Source: Sisyra terminalis
Lineage: Eukaryota; Arthropoda; Insecta; Neuroptera; Sisyridae
NCBI GenBank assembly: GCA_958496175.1
Contig: OY292275.1
Location: 63,937,701-64,001,700 of the forward strand
Length of the DNA stretch: 64,000 nt
Direction: 5' to 3'
Below, piece after piece: positions 55,941 through 63,628 of the stretch. The position numbers and the translations under genes were made by a program. Under the pieces are notes generated by a model. The model searched no databases. It was not told the origin of the DNA and worked only from the letters and a program-made list of their open reading frames with translations. Numbering within the stretch: the first letter of the stretch is position 1; the number at the start of each line of letters is the position of its first letter.

Positions 55941-56737
55941 AAAGCCAAGTTCGTCTCTCCCTCTTAGTGGGAAGTGTTCATCCCTTAAACTGCCTGTTTA
56001 TCCCTTAAACGTGGTTTGTTTGGGGAAAAATTTGCACAGCATGTACAGAGCGACTTATACTTTCGATTGCCACCCTAAAATAAAAATTTTCAAATTTGAC
56101 CATTTTCGAGAAAAATCAACGATGGTTAACCCACGGTTTTTTTTGGCAAAAAATCTTTTTGTTTCGAAATCGAAAAAGATTGTTATATCATCGTTCTATA
56201 CATTGTTACGAACCCGAAACTGCCTTTGGTTCGAAAATCATCCCTTATATAACGATGGTACATTCAATTGTTGAAAAAGCCAAGTTCGTCTCTCCCTCTT
56301 AGTGGGAAGTGTTCATCCCTTAAACTGCCTGTTTATCCCTTAAACGTGGTTTGTTTGGGGAAAAATTTGCACAGCATGTACAGAGGGACTTATACTTTCG
56401 ATTGCCACCCTAAAATAAAAATTTTCAAATTTGACCACTTCCGAGAAAAATCAACGATGGTTAACCCACGGTTTTTTTTGGCGAAAAATCTTTTTGTTTC
56501 GAAATCGAAAAAGATTGTTATATCATCGTTCTATACATTGTTACGAACCCGAAACTGCCTTTGGTTCGAAAATCATCCCTTATATAACAATGGTACATGC
56601 AATTGTTGAAGAAGCCACATTCGTCTCTCCCTCTTAGTGGGAAGTGTTCATCCCTTAAACTGCCTGTTTATCCCTTAAACGTGGTTTGTTTGGGGAAAAA
56701 TTTGCACAGCATGTACAGAGGGACTTATTTTTTCGAT
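55941..56737 (+). repeat. Degenerate right edge of the satellite array
   Basis: The last units carry more private changes than interior ones: AGAGCGAC, CCATTTTCGAG and GGCAAAAAATC in the unit from 55941, then ATAACAATGG, GTACATGC and GCCACATTCG near 56587-56621. The final unit stops after 127 bp, at the point where GGGACTTATACTTTCGATTG would be expected; the window has TTATTTTTTCGATAAAA instead. Divergence rising toward the edge is expected where unequal exchange cannot homogenise terminal units. Confidence 0.85.
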
Positions 56738-56792
56738 AAAACGATATAAGCACGAAAACAATAGTACCTACAATAGTTGGGTAGATACTTAC

Positions 56793-57116
56793 TATATGAC
56801 GAACATACGAAAACTTTTTTAAGTAAATTCCACAGAAAATATTATTTATCATACAATATAATTTAGCTGTATTTGTACTAAAAGAGCAATGGTTATACGT
56901 TTTTACCTCTTTTAAAACTATTTCACTAATTTCACTAATCATTAATGGTAAAACTTGTTCTTTAAAGTCAACAAATATCGGTTTGTTTTGTTTGCTTATA
57001 CTACTTATATGATGCGGTCCATCCAGGGGAATAGTGAAAAATATTTTTGACCATATGTCGGAAAATACATGTAAAATTTTTAAATATTTTTGGAAATTTA
57101 GGCAAGTTAACCGTAG
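56793..57116 (-). CDS. Candidate internal exon of an unrecognised protein, minus strand
   Basis: I do not recognise this protein. On the minus strand a single frame is open from a TAG at 57131-57129 to a stop at 56655, 157 codons. The first part has no ATG until the codon at 56942-56940, as expected of an internal exon. A CAG acceptor at 57119-57117 and a perfect GTAAGT donor at 56792-56787 would delimit 324 bp in phase 0 at both ends (108 residues). An alternative donor, GTAAAA at 56906-56901, would give 70 residues, also in phase 0. The translation has mixed charge and hydrophobicity, including FSDIWSKIFF, PLDGPHH, KPIFVDFKEQVLP and SEISEIVLKE. The frame runs on past the donor through a hydrophobic stretch (IVGTIVFVLISFY) and then about 27 residues of antisense satellite. 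The acceptor lacks a good pyrimidine tract. The exon end is only about 55 bp from the array, so the next exon would lie within or beyond the satellite, or the gene is a truncated relic. Confidence 0.35.
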
Positions 57117-57131
57117 CTGATTGTAGCGCTA

Positions 57132-58067
57132 ACTATCCAAGATACACGCAACTATTTCAAATAAAAATGGTAAACTAACATTTGACTTTATCGGCTTTAT
57201 ATATCATGAAGTAAAAAAATGTTTACAAAATTAATATTTCTTTTTATAATTTAAAAGAAGATCAATAAGTTCAGTTAATTATTCACAACAAAAAAAAGAA
57301 AAAAAAAGGAATTAGAAAATCAACTTTCTATAGCAATACCATTAAAAGTAATCTCACTACCTATGGAAAAAATGTCTTCGATATTCTTTGCACTTTTTTC
57401 ACTTATATGCAAACCACATTTTCTTGAAACTGAATTGAGATATTTTAAGAAAAATTGATGTAATTAACTTGTGAATTGTTGGTGGTAAAGTTACAACATA
57501 AGCAACCAGAACAAAGCTTCTGAGTTAAATTTCTCAATATGCTCCAGATTATTTATTTTTTGTATCAAAACGGTTGATTTTTTACTATTCAAAACTAATA
57601 AGTATACATTGAAATAAAGAGAAAAAAAATAATAAAATGTCTATGACTTTTAATTAATTACCATAATATTATTAAGTCTTACATATTACCTATAAGTGAT
57701 AACATTTCTTATCAAATTATAACTGTATGAATCAATGAGAAAAAAATTCGTTGCGCTGAAAGAATTACATTGTTTTTTTCACTTTATATGTTAACAATTA
57801 GTTGAATTTAGGTATTAATGTCAATAGCTTTTCTATTACGATGATTTCCAATCTGGTGGCATTAAATTTCAGTCAATCAGAATACGAGTTGTATTGTTGT
57901 ACCTCAGAAATTTAAGTTTGGTGATTTTCGTTGTGTTAATATGGTTTCTCAATATCTTATCGTTGTTCTTCCTCTTCTGATATCTACCATGTTTTACCAA
58001 CACATTAAAATTGGTTTTGTTGGTTTTTAAATTTGCTGATATGTCACTGAAGATGATTTATTAGTTT
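57132..58067. other. AT-rich intergenic or intronic DNA with no supported gene
   Basis: Stops are dense in all frames. The only distinctive feature is an A-rich tract at about 57289-57309 (A runs broken by G). I see no RNA gene, transposon terminus or regulatory element I can support. Confidence 0.6.
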
Positions 58068-58088
58068 TTATTTCTTTAATTCTTGAAG

Positions 58089-58194
58089 AAGAGATTTTTG
58101 GTACTCATTTGTATTGTATATATCAACATGATTTTTGCAATCAATTGTAAAACATATGTTGAAGAAATCGGTTCTGGTTTCCTTGAAGAAATGG
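58089..58194 (+). CDS. Possible exon of a small plus-strand gene (hydrophobic N-terminal segment)
   Basis: A pyrimidine-rich tract ending in GAAG (58087-58088) could be a 3' splice site, and ATGG|GTAAGT at 58195-58200 is a very good 5' splice site. Between them lies an open frame of 106 bp reading KRFLVLICIVYINMIFAINC and then KTYVEEIGSGFLEEM. The first 20 residues resemble a secretion signal or membrane anchor. There is an in-frame TAA just upstream and the only ATG in the frame is at 58128, so a start codon for the whole hydrophobic segment must lie in an earlier exon or does not exist. The phase at the donor (one extra base) fits the candidate terminal exon at 58773. The opposite strand is also open here (58248-58068) with its own acceptor-like TTTTTGTAG, so the strand is not settled. 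Confidence 0.2.
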
Positions 58195-58772
58195 GTAAGT
58201 GGAGAGCTCTTTTTTGGTCCGTTTTTAAGCTCATCAAGACCACCTGTTTTGCCTACAAAAATTTCCAAAATCAGTAATCAATCTTCCCACTTTGATGGGT
58301 AGTCTTAGATTATCTTAAGATAAACCTACTTACCTACGTTTCCTTGTGTAGTTGTCCTTTTACGTAGATGAGTGCATGTCGTATAGTCGCTGTCGTCATT
58401 AGGTATGTTTCTCTAGGTAAAAGCTCAATTGATTGCTTTATCACTGTCATTTCCTAAACAATTAGAAACCCACATTGAAATCTTATTTTTTATTAAATTT
58501 TTATGTCAAAGACTATGTGTTATTTTGGAGTATTTATTGTTACCTTTAAGACCATGCAATTTGTTTTGAGCGTCAGTACACATTTGTAGTGTGATGGAGA
58601 ATTTGAGACATAGCTATGGAGATGCCTAATATGTTAAATGAATCGTTATCCTGAAGCCATACCTTAAAGTTCCTATATATCCATGGTTAATAATGTTTTA
58701 CTTATGTGAAAAATACGATTAATGGTTAAGTTGAGTAGAAGTATACCTATGGTTTCAAAGGTAGTGCTTTAG

Positions 58773-58900
58773 AGGAGTTTTTGATGTCGAATGCATATCT
58801 CACACCAGCAGTCCCTAATATTGAAGTTCAGAAATCTTCAAATGAAATCTCCATTTGCGGAAACAGCCAAGGAAAACTAAGAGAAAAAAATAACATTTGA
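58773..58900 (+). CDS. Possible terminal exon, followed by a poly(A) signal
   Basis: The acceptor candidate GTGCTTTAG ends at 58772. Joined in phase to the exon ending at 58194, the frame continues through FLMSNAYLTPAVPNIEV and SSNEISICGNSQGKL to a TGA at 58898-58900. AATAAA follows at 58922-58927, 22 bases after the stop, as in a 3' end. All three minus-strand frames are closed in this interval, so if it is coding the plus strand is right. The open frame alone (53 codons, 58739-58900) is not longer than chance would give in AT-rich DNA. The support comes from the combination of phase, stop and AATAAA. Family unknown. Confidence 0.2.
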
Positions 58901-58921
58901 TAAACATAAACTACATACAAT

Positions 58922-58927
58922 AATAAA
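58922..58927 (+). promoter_or_regulatory. AATAAA polyadenylation signal candidate
   Basis: Canonical AATAAA hexamer 22 bases after the TGA of the candidate terminal exon. In AT-rich DNA this word is common, so it supports that exon only in combination with the other signals. Confidence 0.2.
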
Positions 58928-59520
58928 ATTATCCATATCAATGTAAATTAGTAAATAATTTCAAATTCCATACTTGAATATTGTCCTCTTATTGTTAATG
59001 AAATGACTTCCTAATTTCTGAATGCACTCCTTCCTGATTTCTTCTGTAGATACTGCGGTGTTGCATGTTAGGACTTGAACGGTGTCCAACGTTATTCTGA
59101 CATTCATTAGAATTCATTACTTCGGTCTATACCTTCGACCAATAGTTGAGTTCTAATTTTCTGAATCCATGTACCTATCCTGTATTCCAAGATTCGTTCG
59201 AAAAGCGTTTTCACTACAGGCCATTTTTTTGTGGATGTACACCAAAACTTAGCATTTATACGTAAAGAGTTTTTGTCTTTCATTTCCAACTAACTAAAAC
59301 AAATATTTTTTTAATATTGTAATCTACTGTTACTATGTTCCAAAGGTTTTCATACTTACTTACCACAAACAAAAGCTGATTGCCTTTAGACATCTATCAT
59401 TTAACTTTGATGCAGTTGCCTCCAGGGGACTTGAAGTGAAGTAAAACTTGAAGTAATCTCACAAAATCTTGGTCAATTTTTTACATCTTACTGTCGTAGG
59501 TAGTAGTAGTAGTATCATTA
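58928..59520. other. No supported gene; short TAG trinucleotide run at its end
   Basis: A minus-strand frame of 60 codons (59289-59107) follows an acceptor-like TTTGTTTTAG, but no convincing continuation is visible. A (TAG)n run of about four units lies at 59501-59512. Nothing else stands out. Confidence 0.5.
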
Positions 59521-59523
59521 ATT

Positions 59524-59837
59524 TCATCTTAGGACTCCAAAAAAAAGGCGAGGACAGCAACGTGCAAAAGCAAGAACCGAAGAAGGTTGGTCGTATGAAA
59601 GCTGGTCCAGTTTTAATCGTAACGAATTCGGTTTGTTGTCCAATAGATACAGCAGTTTCTTGATGGCATCGCATGCATGGCCGTTTCCAAGGAACTCGAA
59701 TTGGGGAAAAACTTGGGAACATTGTTCACTATCCTCCTGCATTTCCGCATTATTACTTTCGACCCATGTCTTGGATTACTACTTGAGGATAGTAGTTTGT
59801 AGAACTTCGTTGGTACCAAATCTTCTAAGATTAAGTC
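59524..59837 (-). pseudogene. GC-richer patch, possible minus-strand coding remnant with a frameshift
   Basis: Base composition here is visibly less AT-rich than the surroundings. On the minus strand an acceptor-like TTAATCTTAG precedes an open stretch reading WYQRSSTNYYPQVVIQDMG (from 59837). A one-base shift near GACATGGG then leads into a second open stretch with VESNNAEMQEDSEQCSQVFP, GNGHACDAIKKLLYLLDNKP and LDQLSYDQPSSVLAF, ending in a T8 run and a stop near 59524. The plus strand also has a stop-free frame of 106 codons (59522-59842) starting KKRRGQQRAKARTEEGWS after an acceptor-like TTCATCTTAG. Both cannot be genuine. I favour the minus strand slightly because its composition is more protein-like, but neither is recognised and chance openness due to higher GC is possible. 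Confidence 0.22.
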
Positions 59838-59842
59838 AATAA

Positions 59843-60421
59843 AACATACATTGATATTGTTCGAATATCTAATATATTAAGTTTAATAACTATACCACAT
59901 GCAAAACCAATAAGTAGCACTTATTTGTGTTCCATTGTTACCTATTTTGGGAAATTTCAATACCAATTTCGGAAATATAATAATGCAATCGATTAAATCT
60001 AATCAAACAATGACAATTAACAACAAAATTTTAAGGGAACAATTAAGAGAAAATTACTTTTTACTTATGCATGAAAAACCAACCTCAATACAGTACAGTG
60101 CAATTTTTATCGATCGACAATTTGAAAAATTTACGTACAGTTTTCCATTTTCATATTCTAATGGATGCACCAAACACTCAACTATCATTATGCATATTAA
60201 TTTCTTTATAAATTGGGAAATTTAATTAATAATGCACAAATTTCCGCTACTTTATCGCTGAATTCATTGCAACTTGGTCGACCAAAACAACAGGTGATTT
60301 ATGTTCATTATAAGTACGCATGTCAAACTCAAAAGTGTGGTTATTTTCAAATTTTCATTTTTGCTAAAGGAAGTGATTTGAGTTTAATAATTAAAGAATA
60401 ACGTTATTTTATTACAACGAA
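59843..60421. other. AT-rich DNA with two overlapping open frames of doubtful meaning
   Basis: A plus-strand frame of about 104 codons (59914-60225; first ATG near 59983) overlaps a second (60213-60401). Both are rich in N, I, K and F, as expected from AT-rich noncoding DNA, and neither shows a domain I recognise. No other feature seen. Confidence 0.4.
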
Positions 60422-60663
60422 CGTTGGTTTAATTTAATATTTCTTATTATTTTATGGAACGAATTACACTTAGTAATGTATAGAATAGAGTTACTGGATA
60501 GATATAAAGTAATAAAGTCAACTTTTATTTTCTAACGTGTGTAGATGATATCGTACGTATGTATGCGTATTAATAGTAAAATAAGTAGATGAGATCGATG
60601 AGATGCAAGTATGAGAGAGAAATGAATAGTATCATAAACCTTTCCAACATTTACCTCCCAACA
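60422..60663 (-). mobile_element. Possible 242-bp LTR (Copia-like ends) preceded by a polypurine tract
   Basis: Read on the minus strand, the block starts TGTTGGGAGG at 60663 and ends ACCAACG at 60422, so the termini form an inverted repeat (TGTTGG/CCAACG, one mismatch to CCAACA). Immediately upstream on the minus strand (60677-60664) is the purine-rich GGGAATAAGGGGAA, placed as the polypurine tract of an LTR retrotransposon abutting its 3' LTR. The interior contains AATAAA-type words near TTGACTTTATT. TGTTGG starts and LTRs of 200-300 bp are usual for insect Copia elements. Against this, no RNase H or integrase remnant is visible upstream, no second LTR lies in the window, and target-site duplications cannot be defined. 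Confidence 0.3.
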
Positions 60664-61123
60664 TTCCCCTTATTCCCGACGACTCCTTGAATAATTCTAA
60701 CGGTAAAAATAAAAGATTATCATTGCACAACGAATTGTCAGTTTTCTCTTACAAAAATAATATTATTTACAATCCCATGTAAGTATTAGTTTATTTTACA
60801 ATTATTGCAATTTTCAAAATAGTTATTGATCGTAGAAAAAGTTTTTAGGTTCAATTAAAGGCGATTTCCGATCTATTAGGTTGATTTAGAAGAAATGAGA
60901 AGTAAGTTTTGTAGGTATGTAGTTGGTTTACTAGCTTATAAGTTTTTTTTAATGAACCACTACTAATTAATCATAGGAATGTAGGTATATTTAGTTGTTG
61001 TTGTTGTTGTTTTAAGATTCACTTGAAACATGGACATGAAAAAGAGTAAATGAATTGGAAGATTGGAAATATATGGTACCTATCCACCTAGATACCAGCT
61101 CATGGACTGCGTAAAGTTGAGGG
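60664..61123. other. No supported gene; (GTT)6 microsatellite
   Basis: A (GTT)6 run lies at 60994-61011. If the LTR candidate is real, the first part of this stretch would be the 3' end of its internal region, but the only minus-strand frame near it (about 36 codons from 60753) is not recognisable. Otherwise unremarkable AT-rich sequence. Confidence 0.5.
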
Positions 61124-61217
61124 AATATATGAATTTTAGATAATATTCGATGCATTAAAACCAAATATGTAATTAGAATTTTGATTAAACGTCAACTTGT
61201 CGAGTAATTAGCGTTTT
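61124..61217 (+). repeat. Left outer inverted-repeat arm
   Basis: About 94 bp, matched in inverse orientation at 63535-63628. It ends with a module, GATTAAACGTCAACTTGTCG then AGTAATTAGCG, that also occurs at the end of block B. Confidence 0.75.
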
Positions 61218-61294
61218 TAGGCCACTTTCATAAGCCTACATACGGCTTTCATTGTTTGAATTTTGAGAACTTTTGCGAACCGATATTACCGCTG

Positions 61295-61429
61295 CCTGAC
61301 AACAAAACGCTGAACTATTTTGGAAGCCACGCCCACTTGTATGTAGAACTGGTTTGTATCTTGGATAAGTGTTAGATACAAACCAAAGTGGGCGTGGCTT
61401 TCAAAATAGTTCAGCGTTTTGTTGTCAGG
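61295..61429. repeat. Long hairpin: 44-bp arms with an inner 10-bp stem
   Basis: Arm 61295-61338 (CCTGACAACAAAACGCTGAA onward to CCACGCCCACTT) is the inverse of 61386-61429 with one mismatch. Between them GGTTTGTATC (61351-61360) pairs with GATACAAACC (61375-61384) around a 14-base loop. A third copy of the arm lies at 63285-63328 in the same orientation as the left arm, including the following TATGTAGAACYGGTTT. Confidence 0.9.
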
Positions 61430-61510
61430 TTTGAACAAGGGGGTCTGTCATTATCGTCATTTAGGGTCAAAAATTTCAGACATTTAAGAATGATTTTCTT
61501 TATGCCATGT

Positions 61511-62967
61511 AATGATTGAGATATCAAATGAAAGCTAATTAATTACTCTATTGATTTATATAAAAAAACAGCCAATATGTCTAAACGATGACATTGAAAT
61601 TAGATTCCGTCAGCGACTACTTCCCTTTCTGACATTTAAGGGTGGTTTGCCCCCCTTAATATATTGAACCCGATTATGATTGGGATATCTATTGAAAGAT
61701 AATGAATTACTCTATCGATTGACATCAAAAAATTACCAATATCTCCAAGCAATTACTTAGAAAACTGATTTTCCTAAATCGACTTTTGACCTTAATAAAA
61801 TGTTACTTAAATCATGTGATTTCGCGTAAAAAGTAATTAAAAACATTACACTTATATAAAATTGATGGTTTACAGCTAAATTTGACACTTAAATGTTGAT
61901 TAAAGGTCTACTTTTCGAGAAATAAGCGTCTAAAGGGGGTCTGTCATTATCTTCATTTAGGGCCAAAAATATCCTTATTTCTTCTCTCCTATCGCTATCA
62001 ATCGATCGATTATTAGTAAATTATACAAAATATAACATTTTTTCCACTCGAACATCATTTAAAATTGTATTTTCAACCAATTTGATTTGCATGTTTAGCG
62101 GATGTCAAAGTTGTTTATGTTTCGCTCTATAGGCAACCCGGTGAGCATCAAAAAAACAAAATTCGACGATTTGCCCTTTTTGAACATGCCAATATTCAGT
62201 ACTCTAACTCAAATTTCGGACATTTCAGGATGATTTTCTTTATGCCATGAAATGATTGGGATATCAAATGAAAGCTTATTAATTACTCTATCGATTAATA
62301 TAAAAAAACAACCAATATATCCATACAATTACTTTAAAAATTGATTTTCCCTAGGCGACTACTACCCTTTCAGACATTAAAAGGTGCTTTGCCCCTCTTT
62401 TTTCATTGAATTCGATTATGACTGGCATATCAATGGAAAGCTAATGAGTTACTCTATCGAATAATATCAAAAAACTACCAATATCTCCAAACAATTACTT
62501 TGAAAATGGATTTTTCCTTATCGACTCTTTAGGCCCATTTAACTGCTAATTTCTCGAAAAGTAGACCTTTAATCAACATTTAAGTGTCAAATTTAGCTGT
62601 AAACCATCGATTTTATATTAGTGTAATGTTTTTAATTACTTTTTACGCGAAATCACATGATTTAAGTAACATTTTATAAAGGTTGAAAGTCGATTTAGGA
62701 AAATCAGTTTTCTAAGTAATTGCTTGGAGATATTGGTAATTTTTTGATGTCAATCGATAGAGTAATTCATTATCTTTCAATAGATATCCCAATCATAATC
62801 GAATTCAATATATTAAGGGGGGCAAACCACCCTTAAATGTTAGAAAGGGATGTAGTTGCTGACGGAAAAGCAAATTTCAATGTCATCGTTTAGACATATT
62901 GGTTGTTTTTTTTGATAAATCAATAGAGTAATCAATTAGCTTTCATTTGGTATCCCAATCATTACAT
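61511..62967. repeat. Six copies of a roughly 70-bp subrepeat nested in the fold-back element
   Basis: A module with the order GATTGGGATATC, GAAAGCTAAT, ATTACTCTATCGATT and ACCAATAT occurs at about 61511-61582, 61675-61747, 62251-62322 and 62416-62490, and inverted at about 62724-62800 and 62892-62967. Each B-type block carries two, so B itself arose by an older duplication before the inversion. Confidence 0.8.
62023..62217 (+). repeat. Block C, left copy, 195 bp identical to an inverted copy
   Basis: By eye every base of 62023-62217 matches the reverse complement of 62997-63191, while neighbouring blocks of the same arms differ at many positions. This is consistent with recent gene conversion or palindrome-mediated correction of this block. 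Confidence 0.85.
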
Positions 62968-62996
62968 GACATAAAGAAAATCATCCTTGAATGTCT

Positions 62997-63191
62997 GAAA
63001 TTTGAGTTAGAGTACTGAATATTGGCATGTTCAAAAAGGGCAAATCGTCGAATTTTGTTTTTTTGATGCTCACCGGGTTGCCTATAGAGCGAAACATAAA
63101 CAACTTTGACATCCGCTAAACATGCAAATCAAATTGGTTGAAAATACAATTTTAAATGATGTTCGAGTGGAAAAAATGTTATATTTTGTAT
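62997..63191 (-). repeat. Block C, right inverted copy
   Basis: Reverse complement of 62023-62217 over 195 bp without a visible difference. The flanking bases differ (GATAC versus TATAC on one side, TTTCAGAC versus TTTCGGAC on the other), which fixes the limits of the identical tract. Confidence 0.85.
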
Positions 63192-63450
63192 CATTTACTA
63201 ATAATCGATCGGTTTATAACGATAGAAGGGAAGAAATAAAGATATTTTTGACCCTAAATGAAGATAATGACATACCCCTTCAAACCTGACAACAAAACGC
63301 TGAACTATTTTGAAAGCCACGCCCACTTTGCCACTATGTAGAACCGGTTTGGATAATTGTAATTAGTGGACATTAAATTAATGAAAATACCATTTAAAAC
63401 GATCGATTCATGCTTAAATTGTGTTAACTTGCATCGATAAGCTTCACTTT

Positions 63451-63466
63451 ATCGATTTAAATCGAT
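63451..63466. repeat. 16-bp perfect palindrome ATCGATTTAAATCGAT
   Basis: Perfect palindrome between the inner and outer right arms. Just upstream ATCGATAA (63433-63440) pairs with TTATCGAT (63449-63456). The ATCGAT words resemble insect DREF-type sites but there is no adjacent gene to regulate, so no function is assigned. Confidence 0.5.
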
Positions 63467-63534
63467 ATTACAATCGTAAAGTAATGCTCCGAGTGAAATG
63501 GAGTTCCTTAACCTCTTATTTTAGCATACAAACA

Positions 63535-63628
63535 AAACGCTAATTTCTCGAAAAGTGAACGTTTAATTGAAATTCTAAGTTCATTTTCGGTTTTAATGCA
63601 TCGGATATTATCTAAAAATCATACATTT
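63535..63628 (-). repeat. Right outer inverted-repeat arm
   Basis: Inverted partner of 61124-61217. Beyond it (63629 on) and before 61124 the flanks no longer match, so these positions are the best estimate of the element's ends. Confidence 0.75.

Larger units (their letters stand above)
1..56737 (+). repeat. Satellite DNA array, 335-bp unit, 169 complete copies plus a partial copy
   Basis: A single head-to-tail tandem array. With unit 1 taken as bases 1-335 (starting GAAGCC), the same sequence restarts at 336, 671 and so on to the last complete unit at 56276-56610, followed by 127 bp of a further unit. Summing unit lengths gives exactly 169 complete units: seven of 334 bp, two of 336 bp and the rest 335 bp. 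Neighbouring units typically differ by zero to six substitutions. No other sequence interrupts the array and no unit is inverted. The left end lies outside the window. The length is close to two nucleosome repeats, a common size class for satellite monomers. Function is unknown; a centromeric, pericentromeric or other heterochromatic block is possible but not shown. In assemblies, arrays this uniform may be collapsed or expanded. Confidence 0.99.
61124..63628. mobile_element. Composite fold-back (inverted-repeat) element, about 2.5 kb
   Basis: The outer arms at 61124-61217 and 63535-63628 are inverted copies of one another with moderate divergence, sharing TTTTAGATAATAT, CGATGCATTAAAACC and AATTAGCGTTTT. 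Inside is a second, larger inverted repeat: 61385-62217 on the left against 62545-63328 on the right. No transposase-like open frame is present, so it would be non-autonomous. The left inner arm has the order A (61385-61470), B (61471-61928), C (61935-62217), B2 (62211-62530). The right arm, inverted, has A, C, B. This implies that an ancestral unit A-C-B was inverted and duplicated, with loss of C from one copy. Terminal target-site duplications could not be identified. Superfamily unknown. Confidence 0.75.

Noticed and set aside
71..56637. Hundreds of overlapping 113-, 122- and 68-codon open frames within the satellite
   Set aside because: They start at TTG or GTG, not ATG. The unit length is not a multiple of three, so the frame cycles from unit to unit. 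Some units have in-frame stops (CTAATTTGA, ACGTAGG) or indels, and variation shows no preference for third codon positions. They are by-products of a repeated stop-poor sequence.
1..56737. CRISPR-like array
   Set aside because: The entire 335-bp unit is repeated with no unique spacers, and the sequence is eukaryotic.
1..56737. tRNA, 5S or spliced-leader gene repeat
   Set aside because: GGTTCGAAAATC resembles a tRNA B box and CTTAGTGGG an A box, but their order and spacing (about 270 bp) are wrong and no cloverleaf or conserved 5S region is present.
58068..58248. Minus-strand terminal exon (reading GKTGGLDELKNGPKK and ending LLQELKK)
   Set aside because: It has an acceptor-like TTTTTGTAG and AATAAA words near the stop, but its length is within chance and it conflicts with the plus-strand candidate, which has a better donor and a phase-matched partner.
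58544..58625. Minus-strand 82-bp exon between CATATTAG and GTAACA
   Set aside because: Only 27 codons; open stretches of that size with AG and GT limits are common by chance in AT-rich DNA.
59107..59289. Minus-strand 60-codon frame after TTTGTTTTAG
   Set aside because: Plausible amino-acid content but no supporting partner exon, homology or length beyond chance.
59914..60401. Two overlapping plus-strand frames (about 104 and 62 codons)
   Set aside because: Composition dominated by N, I, K and F from AT-rich DNA; no domain, no good initiation context and no splice evidence.
61124..63628. Autonomous DNA transposon
   Set aside because: No open frame of useful length or transposase motif anywhere in the element; only non-coding repeats are present.
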